From Setaria digitata (Eukaryota > Nematoda > Chromadorea > Rhabditida > Setariidae), in assembly GCA_003640385.1 (NCBI GenBank), contig RCAB01000169.1, positions 56,861 through 120,860 of the forward strand: 64,000 nucleotides of DNA, given 5' to 3'. Under the pieces are notes generated by a model. That model was not told the origin of the DNA. It did not search any database and saw nothing but the letters and a program-made list of their open reading frames with translations. The position numbers were made by a program, and so were the translations under genes. This document shows positions 1-13,447 of the stretch, piece by piece; position 1 is the stretch's first letter; each line of letters starts with the position of its first letter.

Positions 1-1370
1 TTAACAAAACATTTATTTTATGAATTTCAGCAAAATTTCGAAAATTTTGCTAAAGTTGTTTACTTATAGTAAATAACGCCCTTGATAATTATATATAAAT
101 ACTTTGTTTAGTAGGAACGTTAACTTTTTTTTTCATCCTTTTTCCCGTAAATGTCAAAATCCCACTGATCTAAACGAAACAAACAAAGCATTTATTTTTG
201 AAAATTTTACTAAAGATTAGTGAAAAATTTTCAGAAAAATAAACTTAATTTTCTTGAAAAAATCAAAGATACATTAACCGAATATTAAATTTTTCTTCTC
301 CCGAAAATATTTGCTTCAAGAAATTTTAAAACATTTTGTCTTAAGCTTTATTCTCTTGCCCAGTTTCTTTTAAGTTAGTTCTACTTAACTGGAAAGTCTA
401 ATTTAAAATTATGCAGTAATGCTGAAACGACTTCAAATTAATTTCACAGTTGAAAATTCTTGCTTCCCCCAAAACCTTTTCTCTTGTTAATTGTAAAGAT
501 TTCAAAGTAACTTTTTAAAGAAGAAAGAGTAGAAAAGAATAGAAAGTCATATGCGATGGAATTTGATTTTGTTGAGAAAGTTCGCTTATTCGGTAGCAAT
601 ATTTACAACATTTTACAGTAAAATTTAAGCTTTCAAAAGGTTTTATTTTTCTGCCAGGTGTTTAATGAAAATAAAGTATTTATTTGGAAAAACTCTTGAG
701 AAAGTAAAAATTTAATTTGTCAAACATATAAATAAATAACTTATCTGCGTGTTCCAATTTTCTATTAACTTTCTTTTTTTTTCACAAGTGAAAATTTGCT
801 TGCTAATCACTACAAAAACTTTATCATTCTTTATCAGTTTATTCGAGCTCCTTCATTGTCATCAATTAATTTATTGATTTACTTTTTTTCTTTGATGCCG
901 ACTACTATGATATATTAATGGAATTTATAAAATTTATCTCTCTTTTTCTCTTCACTTTTTTCTTTTTCTATTTCTCGAGAAGCTTTTCAAATATTTCACA
1001 TTAAAATAAACGAAATACGATTTGAATAGGATATCCTCCAATATTTATCCATCATTAATCTATATTGAAAACTTCACCAGTCTTATCGCTTTCATATATT
1101 ATTTTAAATGTAAATTTATCGAAAATTTAACTATCCATTGTTCCGCCACTGTTTATATCAAATTTAAACTTTATCAAATCATTTCACCCGAATAATTACT
1201 AACATATAGATGGATCAGTGAAACTTAATAAAATCTACCATATGATATTTGGTACTTTCTGACAGCTAAAAAGTATATAAAATTTAACCTCAACCATATC
1301 TTCCTGTGTTTTATTCATAAGGAGCACTAATCGAAACTTTGTCACACTTACTTTCTCGAGAATTTTATTC
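1..1370. other. Upstream flank, nothing recognised
   Basis: AT-rich sequence with many short T and A runs. I see no exon with matching splice sites, no RNA gene and no repeat array. It should contain the promoter of the SK gene, but no specific element can be supported by eye. Confidence 0.6.
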
Positions 1371-1378
1371 AACATTAG
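1371..1378 (+). promoter_or_regulatory. Candidate spliced-leader (trans-splice) acceptor of the SK gene
   Basis: The sequence ttttattcaacattag ends at 1378, two bases before the proposed start codon at 1381. Nematode mRNAs often receive a spliced leader at an AG directly upstream of the ATG. This is positional inference only; an ordinary cis acceptor for an upstream non-coding exon would look the same. Confidence 0.3.
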
Positions 1379-1380
1379 TT

Positions 1381-1441
1381 ATGAAAAAACCTCAAGAATA
1401 TCGGCGATTTCACGGTTCACCGCGATTTATTTCCATCGGGA
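1381..1441 (+). CDS. kcnl: Probable first coding exon of the SK channel gene
   Basis: An ATG-led frame (MKKPQEYRRFHGSPRFISIG) lies two bases after a TTCAACATTAG acceptor ending at 1378, a typical place for spliced-leader addition in nematodes. The next exon (1879) needs a phase-1 donor before it. GT donors at 1442 (gtattt), 1451 (gtcaga) and 1484 (gtagga) are all phase 1, so the end could be 1441, 1450 or 1483; 1441 is chosen for the best donor. SK N-termini vary too much to confirm it by homology. It is inferred from frame, phase and local GC rise. Confidence 0.45.
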
Positions 1442-4400
1442 GTATTTGCAGTCAGATAACAGCAATTCACGACACTTATACATGTAGGATGTATAAATTA
1501 ACCAAAGTTTTTAATTTTCATTAAAGTGAGCTAAACTTTAAAGCTAAATTTAAATTGAAAGTTTCATTTGCTGCAGTTCGTCACGTAACACGTAGCTGAC
1601 ATGATTTCTGAAATAATGCATCATTTATGCATACAAACATCTATTTTTATTCTACCTGAAACAATAGCAAAAATTCCAAAGTAGGAAAATACAAAAATGA
1701 TGCGTCATATCGTTTTGTGTGAAATAGCGTTCAAATTTTCAAAGAATTCATATATGTGCCAACGAATTACTGATTTCACTAATTAATAAGGAAAGTCAAA
1801 AAAGAAAAAGGCCAATAATATTTTAGTAAATTTTTCTTTTTTAAACTATGTCAAGTTCATTCATTGATTTTTTTCCAGATGAATACCGAAACGGTGGTAT
1901 ACGTTTCGATGCAACCATTGAAAAACAAGATTCAAAACGACGAGCAAGCACTACAGTACGAGTGATAAGAAGACGACGAAGTGGTTATGGAATTGCTATC
2001 AGCAGGTAATGCTTTTTGAACTTACAAAAAAACAAAAATAATTTTTTCATTCTTTTGCAAAACATTTAAAAGTTTATTCAAACCTAAATTGCAATTTTAA
2101 ATTTGAATATTAGAGATGATAAAATGTGAATGATATGGACAATTAAAAATAAATAAGTATAACCGTTTCGGATATATTTTCTTCGCTGTATCAGAAACTA
2201 TGTATAATGTTTACGTTTTATTCATATCGATATGATAACGGCACAAATAGCGACAGCAAGTTGATAGTACTATTGACGATTATAAATTAGTAGATATCCA
2301 GAAATGATGGATTTAATTTTGTAAGTAATAATTTTAACAAAAGCAATATTAAGAGAAAGTGGAATTGTTTGATAGTGGTGTTGGTGATGAACAAATTACT
2401 CTAATATATAATGTGATTTTAATAATAATAATAATGCTAATGTTGCTATTATTGTTAATAATGACTATTTTTTATTTCCCTTGAAGCTGATCATTTTCAA
2501 ACATCTAATTGCAATTAAGGCTAAGAAAAGTTAAACGGAATGATTCAAAATTTAAATCTAATTTCTGTATCACTAATTGGTAAACCCACAAAAAATCTAA
2601 TTTCAAATCTAAAACCTAATTTTAAATCTAGTGGGTAAATATCATTTCTATATGGTATGCTCTATTTAAGACAAATTATCAATTGTTTTCTTCTTTCTTC
2701 TGAACAGAATATTTTTTTTTTTTATAAATAACCTTGAAAATAGTACTGCCCCAATTTGATTATCAGAATATCAGCAACTTGATAGCGAAAGATATTGAAT
2801 GAGATATATTTGCTTGCCCCCACGCAGAATAAATCTTTTTTTTAAAGGACTTTTTTCTGCTAAAATTAATGGAGCGAAAATCCCTCTGTTATTCTCACTT
2901 TTCCTATTCTAATTTGATCATTGTGTTTAATTTCAAATGAATTCCTCTTCAGTTTCGAATTTGTTAAAGTTTGAAAAAATTTCTACAACTCTTGCTGCTC
3001 TAATAACTTATTATCATTGGCAATTAAAATGCGCCTCACAAAAGAAAAAAAATGTTTTGCAAGAAAATTTTTGGATTATATCAGAAATGTTATGTAGCAA
3101 AATTCCTTTTCTAAAACGCACCGGCTTTTTTTTATTTTTACATTCTTTCGATTCGTAATTTGTTATAACTGAAAATTTAAACTTATTTAGTTTTTATATG
3201 ATTTTAACAAATAATTATTGAAAATATTTCAAAATGGATTGTTAAAAAAAGTTTAATTTCTCTTTGATTAATCAACTTTGACATGTAATTTATTTGCTTT
3301 GTTAATCAAATCAATCTACTTGATAACAAATGATAACAAACAAATGCGAACATCGAGAACTTTCATTACATCTTCCATTTCTAATTTATAACTTTTCATT
3401 ATCTATTTTCTTTTTTCCTCTGTTTCTCGTTATTATTTTATTGCTAGATGAGTTCATACTCACTTAAACAACCCTTTTATTGATTACTTCACATATGATA
3501 TCAAACGGAATATTAAATTAAAGGTATCATTTATCAATCTTCTTAAAGCAATGATTTGAGGCTGTTTTTTCCATTCAATGATGTTATTCAAGCATTTAAT
3601 TCGAATTGTTCCTTGAGTTCTCACCACCACTCTTATCATTCGTATCTATTATTTTGGCAATTTAAAGCTAATTTTTTTGAAATTACAATTTTAAAGTAAT
3701 AAAAGTAGCAAACTTAGATAACAGATTATCAAGAAAAAGGCACATTAGCGGATTATAATTTCTTGTCTCAAATCTTCCCTTATCACTGCGTCCATTTATT
3801 AACATAATGATAATTTCAAAAAAGCCTCCTCTAATCATTTTTGATTCCATCGTCTCTCTGATTCTACTTCACACATCCTTATTTATTTTTTCATTTAATT
3901 TCGTCTGATCACTTTTCTTTAGAAGAGTGATTACCAGTAATTTAGTCAAAAGTATTTATTTATTTATTTAAAAAAAAAAATCTTTCTTCTTCTGTGTCCC
4001 AAAATTAGTTAGGTACTTGACTTAATTTTACTTGACTAAACTAAACTTCACTGATAACACATGCCACGAATAAAATGCTATTTGTTGCCATAGAAATAAC
4101 TTCGTCAACTTATTCCATACCGGCAGTTAATTTTAAATTAAAGAAGTTTGAGATTTATGGCATGTTCCCTTCATCAAAATGTCGTAATTAAATTTTAAAA
4201 AGTTTCGAAATGGAGAACAATGACTAAAACTCTCTAAATCCATATGCAATTACTATACATTTATGAAAATATGTCTGAAATTTTTCGTACAGAAAATTTG
4301 GGGAAAAAATTTTCACCCTAATATTTTAATTTTATTTATTGTTGCAAATAGTATTTTTACCATATTTTGACATAACAAAAAATATTTTCATTAATGACTG

Positions 4401-7400
4401 ATTGAGTGGAAAATTCCTTTTTAAGAAAAATTGTAAAATCCCTATTCTGAAACTATGAAGAACGAGAGAGCGTAAGTGAAGATTAGTGTATTTTCACTTC
4501 CGATTTCAACTCTTAGAAATGTACCGATCATGGAATTATGGAAATTTTCCTGAGATAATTCAGCTTACAGAGAATATTCTAGACTAAATGGAAGCACAAC
4601 ATCACTTTATGTCAGACGAAAATACACCATCACTTTCAGCACATTTGAATTAAAATACAGCAATTTCAATAAAGTTACGTAAATAGTTCATCATTTCGCA
4701 TAACGACTGAAATAGAATTCACTTCAGCATGTAATTGTTGCACGTCCCGCGCTTATCAATTTTTTCATCAGTAATTGTAAGCTTTGATCCATAATTAACA
4801 TTGAAACTGTGATCTTCTTCTTGAATTTGAATTTCAAATATAAATTAACAACCACCAAATAAGCATATTGGTAGGATAAAAGCTAGTTTGGAAGGAGGAA
4901 AACTAAACAAAAATGTCAGTCCATCGGTTGCCACCTTATCAGTAGATTGATATTTCTATCCGAGTCTTATTATTCGAAACAGTTAGTTTGTTTTAAGACA
5001 AAGCTTAATCCAAAGCAATCAAAAAATTTCTGCTTATTATGCAATGTTGCATAAACTCTGTCTAATGAATGTTTTTTTTTTTCTCAGTATTTTCACACAT
5101 ATTTGTGGAAGAAGAAAACTGAATTTTAAAAAAATTTCGAGCAATAAATTTTAGAAGTTTGAATTTTTCTTTCTGCTCCTTCTTCCTCTTTCTGTTAAAT
5201 TTCCTTGGAATGTCATATGATTTGAAAATGTCATTTAACAGTTATGTGCGAAATTCTACATTTTCATTACTGCTTTGAATTTTTCCCCTTTTTCTTTTTG
5301 ACTTTCATCTGAGCTAACCAGGAGAAGCACGCAGCACCGATACGAGTACTGAAAACGTCTGATTCCAGCGTGCACGACATTATGCTTCCGTGAACTAACT
5401 GACTGTGTCACTTTGCTGAATTTCGCATTTTTCTTGGAAATGATTCATAAAAATGAAAAGAGTTGTTGGAAGAAGGGACACTTTCTATTTTATTAATACA
5501 ATAATTTAGCGCTAATTTAATTTCAACTTTTCAACATTTAACGGTTGAGGAAAATGAAATGAAAAGGGACAGGAAGAAAGAAAGAATTGTAAACGATTCC
5601 ATGTCACATCTTCTCATGACAACACATTTCTGGAATTTTTTTTTTTTTTTTTTCAACAAATAAATGAAATTTCAATGTGCCAAGTTTCCATCGAAAATTT
5701 TCCGATTTTGCTGGGTTTATTCCAAAAAATTGCAAAAACAACATAACAATTAAATGACTTGCCATTAATTAAGTCAAATATTATTTGCATTACCTCTAAC
5801 TTTACTTCAAATCACTGTTAGTATGATTAAATAAGCTTCATCTGTTCCTAACTATTACTTTTTATTGATTATTGACAAGTATGAGTAATTAAAAATGGTT
5901 CTATCTGTTTAGAATCCACCTGTGCAACGCTGAAACGAAGTTAACAGCATGGAATTATTTTGATTTTACAAATTTTTTTTTGCATGTATTAACAGTTTCA
6001 TTGAAATGCAAGTATGCAATTGCAAGCACTTAATTCTTCAAAAGAAAGAAAAACTGATTATTTGATATGAGACTTCGACAAGTTGCAGTATTTCGCCATA
6101 TTCATAAATGGTTATGTCACTGATAGTATGCCATATACTCCTTATATTTTAAACTATTCAACTTATTTTAAAATTTTGATAGCTAAATTTGAAAAGCAAC
6201 CCAATAATGCTTAGTAAAATAACTGCAGTCTGCAAGAAATTAGAAGTTCTCATCACTTTTACCAATCATTGCAACAAGCATAAGTTCAAGAGCAGTGATT
6301 GTTGCTACTGTAACTTATCATAATCGTATCTGTCATGAACAATAGCAATATAATTTCGTTCTTTCTAAGCCTTTTCCACTTATTGAACAAGTAAAAGAAA
6401 AACAAGCTCTCTTCATATTCACCTTCTTCTATTTTATTTAATGCATTTACCTCAGTATAGGTTTAATTAGCCAATTGCTTCCTTTACTTGTTCACTTATT
6501 GCTGTGCTTACTCTTTTATTCAATTGGAATATTCAGTCCCTTCAGTCTTTCTTCTTTTTTTCCGTTTGTTTTTATTTCATAATTATAATAAAACAATACA
6601 TTTATTCCAGTGATAGTACCGCAAAGATGCGTTGTCGATTAAGGAAACAGTTATTCATTAAAAGAAATAAAATTTGCGAAATTTCACTAGCATTTGGCTT
6701 AGCTGGACTTATTTTTGTTATTATCGATTCCGAAATTTCTGCTGCAGTTGGTGATACCAATTTCAATAAGGTAATTCTCGACAGAATTGCAATTTTAACT
6801 GCTTCAATAAAATAATTTCTGACTCCACTATGATATGAAAAACGTGGTATGACTAAGTATTGATTACAGTGACTATTTCAATATGGTAATCATTGGTTAA
6901 ATTATGAAGAGAAATCAATCCATTTTATAACATATGTGACTAATTAGATTATTTTTTGATCATTTTTTAATTACTGCTTAACTTGTTCCGCAAGTTAATT
7001 TCTAAAGCTAAAAGTTTTTCGTTTTTCAGACAAATCCAATTTCGTTATTGCTTCGAAGCCTTTGCGTATTGTGTACAATTGCACTGATGGCTAGCTTAGT
7101 TCATTACCATTCCATTGAAGTATGCTAATTATTTGAAACTTTTTACTCACTATCACTTCCTATAAAAATTCAAAAAGAATGATAATAATAGTGCATAAAT
7201 TTTCAATCAGTGATAAGTACAATAATAATTCGACATAATTTTTATATAAGCATGCAACTTTCTATCAAGTGACGACAAGAGTTTTGAGAGGTTGTGTCGT
7301 TTTCATACATGTTTAATTCCGATACATAAATTTCAGGTAAAAATGGCATTAATAGACAGTGGCGCGGATGACTGGAGAGTGGCGCTTACAACAGAACGAG

Positions 7401-10400
7401 CCATAAAATTAGCTGTTGAACTGATTGTTTGTGCTATCTGCCCATTTCCAGGTACGTTTACTCTAATTAAACAATTAAACTCTGTCAGACTAATGAGGAC
7501 TCTTTTATTTTTGGCTAACTTTAGCTAATTTGATTAAAATTTTTTTCGAAAATTTCAGATGAACGGATATTTATGAATTTATTTTCTAACTACAGCTGAT
7601 CTAACTAAAAATACTTTCTGGTATTATGGAACCTTACACATGATTTACTTTATCATTAAACAACAATTCTTTAGATAATAACTTTGATTAATTATATGTT
7701 ACCTATTCTAATTACTTAATTTTTATGCTGAACCCTTAATTACTGCTCAATCACTTACAGGTACCGGTGTGATGCAGTGGTCCTACATTCATCCCGAGAG
7801 CAGGAAGGTTACAATGGTTGATGTACCTGTTGACGTTATATTATCAGTACCAATGTTTCTTCGAGCATACCTTCTCTGTAGATTTATGGTTTTACATAGC
7901 AAGCAGTTCCAGGTTAACTTTTCTTTTTTCCCACATTCAAAAAAACTATCATCCTTGCCCTTTGGCTTCATAAGAATTCTTATTTATTAAGATGATTTAC
8001 TTTTACTCTTCTTTAAAATTCAAATGTGTGTCAACTCAAGTATAAAAAAAACGCAACAAAGCAGTCAGAATTTTCAAATTTGTGGCAAATGACTTTAAAA
8101 AAAAAAGAAAAAAACATTTTAACTTTTGATTATTTGACAGGATGCTGCAACACGTTCGATAGCCGCTCTGAACCGAATATCGATGGACTTCAGATTTGTG
8201 ATCAAAACAATGATGGCCGATCATCCCCTCAGGGTTTTAATTGTGTTCACTGTATCATTTTGGATTTGTATGTCGTGGACATTCACGCAATGCGAACGGT
8301 AATGTGCTTTCCCCAGAAATTATTAAATATTACGATTTTCGTAATCAATTTCTTCTTCCACTGTTTTCATTTTCCCAGAAAATTTCCATTTGGTACAGAA
8401 ACTAACTAAATTTTAATTTGTTAGAAGAAACTGCACTGGAAAGTTTTTGGAATTGGTGGCATGTAACCGATATAATCATTTTTTCCATTGGTATTTCTTG
8501 ATAAATAATCGATTTTTTTAGTTATGATGGACAATTATCGACTGAACATTATTATCTTAATTCGTTATGGTTTATCATAGTAAGAAGAATTTTCTTCTTT
8601 TTTAAATTTTATAAAATTTGTGAAAAAAGCTTGAAAGGAATCCAATATTGTATAAAATACAAAATTTGATACAGAGGGTAATCCTAAAGACCTAAAGACC
8701 CTGAATGCGAAATTCCTGAACTGGATCCAACTTAAAATAAGCAGTGATAGCTTTCCTTGAAAATTCACATTATCTAATTTGTCGGTTCTGCGAAATGTTC
8801 TTTTTTTGTTTATTCCATTTTTCTTTTAAAATATACAATTTCAGGTTACATTTATGTCAGTCGGTAAGTTCAAATCTATATAAAGTGCATGGTTTGATTT
8901 TGTGACAGTCACTTGTAGAAATATGTCGCGCCCCATAATAGAGTGATAATTAATTAATTAATCAATAATTCTTTGCTTACAAAGCAGCAACTTGCGGCTT
9001 TGTTTGCAATGTGTTTTTCATGGGATAAATTCGCACCAGACGATTCCTTTATAGTGATGTAATATTTAGGATTAAAGAAATCTCGATAATTTAAAATTGA
9101 TAAATGTTTTGTTTTTAGCGTGATTTCATTCTATGTTTCTCATTTTCCTTTTCCTTTTCTTAAAAGAAATTTAATTTTAACATTTATTGTATTTTATAGG
9201 TTACGGCGATATTGTACCAAATACATATTGTGGTCGAACATTGGCCATAACAACTGGCATTGTGGTATGTTTTAATATGATGAAAATTTTGCAGAAAGTT
9301 TAGCAAATTCACATTTGTTCAATTAATATATTTGATAATTATCGTCCATACAGGCGCACGAAAGTGCACCTGCGATTTTTCCTCTAAATGTCGGGCTCAA
9401 TCAATTCTCGAATTATTGCGATTATTTTGAAGAGTTATAAACTTACAATTTGAAAATTTACCTTTGTCTCTAAGGCAGGAAATAATTATATTTCCTAAGA
9501 TTTTTGCTTCGAATTTAAAACATCTGAGTGAAAAATAGAAATAAAGTCTCTGATTCCAAGATTTAACAAGAAAGACCAAGTATCAAACTATATCTCGAGA
9601 TTTGACGAGAATAACTAAATATTTCAATTTCTAAATTTCGCTTTGTAGATTGAAGTATTGAAAATATTTTAAATTTCATAAATTGAAAAAAGCTTTGTAA
9701 ATTGAAGTACCATGAAATGCTCAGGGCGCGGGGGTATCATCAGCGTTGATTGCCGTTATATCACGAAAATTGGAGCTAAGTCGAGCCGAAAAACACGTGA
9801 ACAATTTTATGGCTGACTCGAAACTTACCAACCAACGGAAAAACGCCGCTGCAATGGTACTTCAACAGACCTGGTTAGTTACTGTATGCCGAAGTTTTGC
9901 TCGATTTTCCCTTTTCAATTTGAAATTTACATCCGAGAAAGGATTTCGAATTTTTGATGGAGAAAGGAAAGCCAGAGATGAAGTGAAAATGGGAAAAGGA
10001 GGACAGTGACCATTTCAAAAAAGAAAAATGTGAAAGTGATGAAATTCTGGAAAATCAATCAATTTTACAAAATTTGAAATGATTCAGTCAGAAGTGCGAT
10101 GATTGTAAGTTTTCCTTTATCAAACTTCAGTATTAACTGATCATGCTACAGTGATATTCATTAATAATTGTCTAATATTTTAGGTTCATTCACAAATATA
10201 AGAATTCATGCAACAAAGGTGATGAATTACGATTAAGGCATCATCAGAGGCGATTCCTACAAGCTATTTATGAATTCAGAAGGATCAAATGGGATCAGCG
10301 AAAGCTGCAAGAACGGGGAAACTTGCTACTGGATGTTGGCAAGGTTTCCAACTGATTTCTTTCAGAATTTTCATAGTTAAAATTAACTTTTCTTGATGTC

Positions 10401-11289
10401 CAACAGCAGACTATTAACAAAAAAATGAACTGAGAAGGATGAGTGATTTGATTATATTTTCATCTATCATTCCCGAAAACAGTATCAAAGGGTAATGTCC
10501 CCGCCGTGCAGTTTACAACTAAGAGAAAAATACTCATTCCTCTGCAGTGAGCTGAAAGAAATTAAATTACCAAGAAAAAAAAAAAGGAAAGGGAAGGGAA
10601 ATTTTGAAAGTTAACTTCGAAATAACATCATTGCAAAAATGGTGGCAAAGTTGAGAAGAACTATTAATGATGGTAATTAAGTATAGTTCAACAGAATTTG
10701 GGGGGGGAAGGAGAAGAATCAATCAGTTGATAAAACTATTTCCAAACATTACTCTTTCTTTCTCTTTCAAAAAAAGCAAATAAGAAATCAATCAATCGAT
10801 AAAGCTATTCATAAAATTACCGTCACAAATAATATTCACTGTCTTATTATTTGCTTCTATTTCTTCAGTTTTTCCTCCGATCTAAATGAAATTTGGACTT
10901 TTAAACTTTGACATTTATTGCCTTTGTTTCAGTTACATAACGAAATGCATGAAACATTATGGGAAATGCATCGCACGCAAAATCAATTCATCACACAGAT
11001 GGATTTGCTGACACAAAAAATTATGGAACTTCAATGTACCTTAAAGGAACAACAACAGCCGAGTCAACAACGAATGTCAAGTGTTGATAGCTATGAATTC
11101 GGAGCGATTCCGGCACAGTCGACGTTGGTGCCGACGTTATCGGTGTTGCCTTCTTTGACATCTTCGTTACCGTTACGGAATGCAACCGTGACGGGTGTCA
11201 CCGATATGCCCTCAACGGATGTCACCGATATGCCCTCAGGCAGTAATATACAACGGGTTGAAACAGATGATCAGTACATTAGGCCATAA
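1381..11289 (+). CDS. kcnl: Small-conductance calcium-activated potassium (SK/KCNL) channel, about 13 exons
   Basis: Forms a voltage-independent K+ channel at the plasma membrane that opens when Ca2+ binds its resident calmodulin, hyperpolarising nerve or muscle (family knowledge). Exons read: 1381-1441 (tentative), 1879-2005, 6611-6770, 7030-7119, 7337-7451, 7761-7912, 8141-8298, 8522-8579, 8845-8863, 9200-9264, 9725-9873, 10184-10343, 10933-11289; all phases agree and give about 556 aa. Seen in order: basic N-terminus (KRRASTTV, VIRRRR), S1 about 84-102, S2 121-142, the SK motif SGADDWRVAL at 154-163, S3, S4 (SVPMFLRAYLLCRFMVLHS), S5 about 265-283, filter SVGYGDIVPNTYCG around 312-325, S6, then the calmodulin-binding domain starting RKLELSRAEKHVNNFM and including NAAAMVLQQTW and RRFLQAIYEFR. 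The tail has heptad-like EMHETLWEMHRTQNQF and a Ser/Thr/Pro end. SK identity is very sure; the 5' end and the exact C. elegans kcnl paralogue are not. Confidence 0.93.
2006..6610 (+). other. 4.6 kb intron of the SK channel gene
   Basis: Bounded by donor CAG|gtaatg at 2006 and acceptor tttattccag at 6610, joining in phase 2. It is much longer than the other introns of the gene (about 0.2-0.6 kb). Mostly AT-rich non-coding DNA with a 19-base T run near 5636-5654. The only GC-richer island, at about 5318-5400, has exon-like borders and is listed separately. Confidence 0.75.
5322..5345 (+). other. Possible 24-base cassette microexon in the SK intron
   Basis: An acceptor (gagctaaccag, ending 5321) and a donor (gtactg, from 5346) enclose 24 bases. 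If included between the exons ending at 2005 and starting at 6611, they keep the frame and insert RSTQHRYD-type residues just before S1. The surrounding 80 bases are clearly more GC-rich than the rest of the intron. Alternative: a longer non-coding exon or a regulatory element. No transcript evidence is available here. Confidence 0.2.
8845..8863 (+). CDS. kcnl: 19-base microexon of the SK channel pore
   Basis: Bases 8845-8863 encode VTFMSV plus the first base of the filter glycine. They sit between acceptor caatttcag (8844) and donor gtaagt (8864). The previous exon ends in phase 0 at 8579; the next starts at 9200 with GT to complete the Gly codon of GYGD. The SK family needs this segment (TFLSIGYGD in vertebrates), so the microexon is certain to be coding although very short. 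Confidence 0.9.
11196..11238 (+). repeat. 24-base tandem duplication in the SK C-terminal tail
   Basis: The 19-base core tgtcaccgatatgccctca occurs at 11196-11214 and 11220-11238 with a 24-base period. It encodes VTDMPS twice in the last 40 residues of the channel. It is in frame, recent-looking because the cores are identical, and lies in the poorly conserved Ser/Thr-rich tail. Confidence 0.9.
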
Positions 11290-11620
11290 TCTATTAATTA
11301 GACGAAATTGAAAAAATTGAGAAAAGTCTTACGGTAAAATGTCATATCTACCTATGTCGACTTTGGAACAAATTTCATAATGATTCGGGTTTTTACAGGC
11401 ACTTCAAAATACTGGTGTGTTTTTTAATTCGATATATTAATTTTATTATTTATTCAATTACTGAATTTTTTCCCATCCTATCCTATATTTGTGAAAAAAT
11501 GATCTAAAATTCCTACATCTCAAAGATTGATTCCTTCAAAGCTTACAGTTATTTTTTAATTATAATAGATTACGCTGGCTAATGCAATTCTTGGAATCCT
11601 TCTGCTCTACCCTCTCTTCC

Positions 11621-11647
11621 AAAAAAAAAAAAAAAAAAAAAAAAAAA
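11621..11647 (+). repeat. 27-base poly(A) tract
   Basis: Uninterrupted run of A, about 330 bases after the SK stop codon. Length in the assembly may be unreliable. It is not followed by a gene, and no target-site duplication was seen that would mark a retroposed element. Confidence 0.9.
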
Positions 11648-13447
11648 GGAAAAGTGGATAAATTGTTATAATTGAAGATGTTTGTTTTCAAATTTATTGG
11701 AAGAAATACTATTAAAAGTATGTTTTTGTAATTACGGTGTCAAAAACTTTTACGCTTGGAATTTAAATTTAAATTTTAAACTTTTACGCAACAGAATTAT
11801 TGTTAATATTTGTATTAATTACTGTTTGATGATAAGTGATAAAACGTTTCTTCCTGATGTGCTAAATCATGTTGTTTCTTTTACATTTTTACTTATTCAA
11901 GAAAAAAAAAAACTTTTTCAAGCTTCATCCTCCTTGTGTATGAAGTATTATTTAATAAAATAATCACCATTGAAGCAAATGATATACAAATAATTAAGTT
12001 ATCAGAAAGAAAAATAACTTAAAATTTCAAATTCATCATCGCGAGGAATGAATAATTGATAATAATATGTTTAGCTTTTACCCAATAATTTTCCCGTCTA
12101 ATTAAATTTTCGAACGAGAAAGAAAGGATAGTTGCCCTACTTTTATCTGATTGTTACATTCACGTACCTGTAACTCACTTGTTTTCTTTCGTCCCTAACA
12201 AATTTGTCGTTTTTATTTTTAAATTTAACCAAAATAAACAGTTGGTATTTTTATTGTGTTTTTTAATATTTCCGCATTATTGAAGCATAGCAGTTGCATT
12301 AGTTTATTTATATCTTTCCCCTTTGGAATTACGCCATCATGACAGAAAACAAAAGCATTAATCCAAACCAAATTAGATATAACTATGGTTGAATAAAATG
12401 TTGTCCCAATTCTCCTTTTTTTTCATTTCTATTTTACTAAAATTTCAATTATTTCCCATTCTCACAAATATGCGCAAAATATATTGTTCTCTAACTGTTC
12501 TTTTCAACTTTCGTCAGACTTTTTTTTTTTTAATGTTTGACTATAACAAACGAACAATGCGTAATTCTTTTTTCCATATATTTTCGTAAATATGAGCTAC
12601 CTACTCCGGCATATTCTGTTTTGATTGTAGAGAATGAAACTATAAGACTTTGATTTTAAGTTCAAATAAAGTTCGAAAGAATAATTGATGACGTGAAAAT
12701 TAAAAACAATTTAATTTAAGAGGATTTGCAGAACATTAAATTTATAAAACTTTGCAGATTTAAGGAGAATTAGAGAAGTAAAAATTTAAAAAATAAATTT
12801 TAATTCTGTTTCTGCTGACATCAAAAAGGCTTCGTTCGACTAAAAAGAAGGAAAAATGATGAGTGGAAAAAATTCATTTGCTTTCTTTAAACGATAAGTA
12901 ATAAGCAAGAGTTAAAAAATAAGTTCAAAAAGAAGCAATTTAAGGATTAGTCTAACTTATTTAAGGTTTTCTTAATTCATAACTTAGTTTGTTCTTCTAG
13001 CAAAAACTTCACAGACGTGAAGTGGAACAGAGGTTTTGTTTACCACGATATTATTTCAGTCAAACCCAACACAAAGTTAAAATATTCTTACCTATATTGA
13101 GAAAAAAAATGGAAACTATGAAACAACATTTATTTTCAAAATTTCAAGATTTGAATTCATGATTTCATTTTTTTTTCTCTTTATTTCTGAATTCTTTTTT
13201 AATTTTAAAACGTAGTGGCACTTTTCATATCTGACTAAGATAGATATTTCTTGCTTCTTATAATTGGTTATTTTTGATTAAAAATTTTCTTTGGGGTTTA
13301 GGTTTAAAAAAATTTTTTTATTTAGATATTACTCGGTTTAAAATTGAAATTGCTTATTTGGCAAAGTAAGTTCTAGAAAATCTTAGAATTCCTGAATTCT
13401 ACGAAGAACTTCTTGAAAAAAAATTGTGGTGGATAGCTTCATCATCG

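Noticed and set aside
6504..6815. 103-codon frame starting MLTLLFNW
   Set aside because: Its first 36 codons and its last 15 are intron. Only 6611-6770 is an exon of the SK gene.
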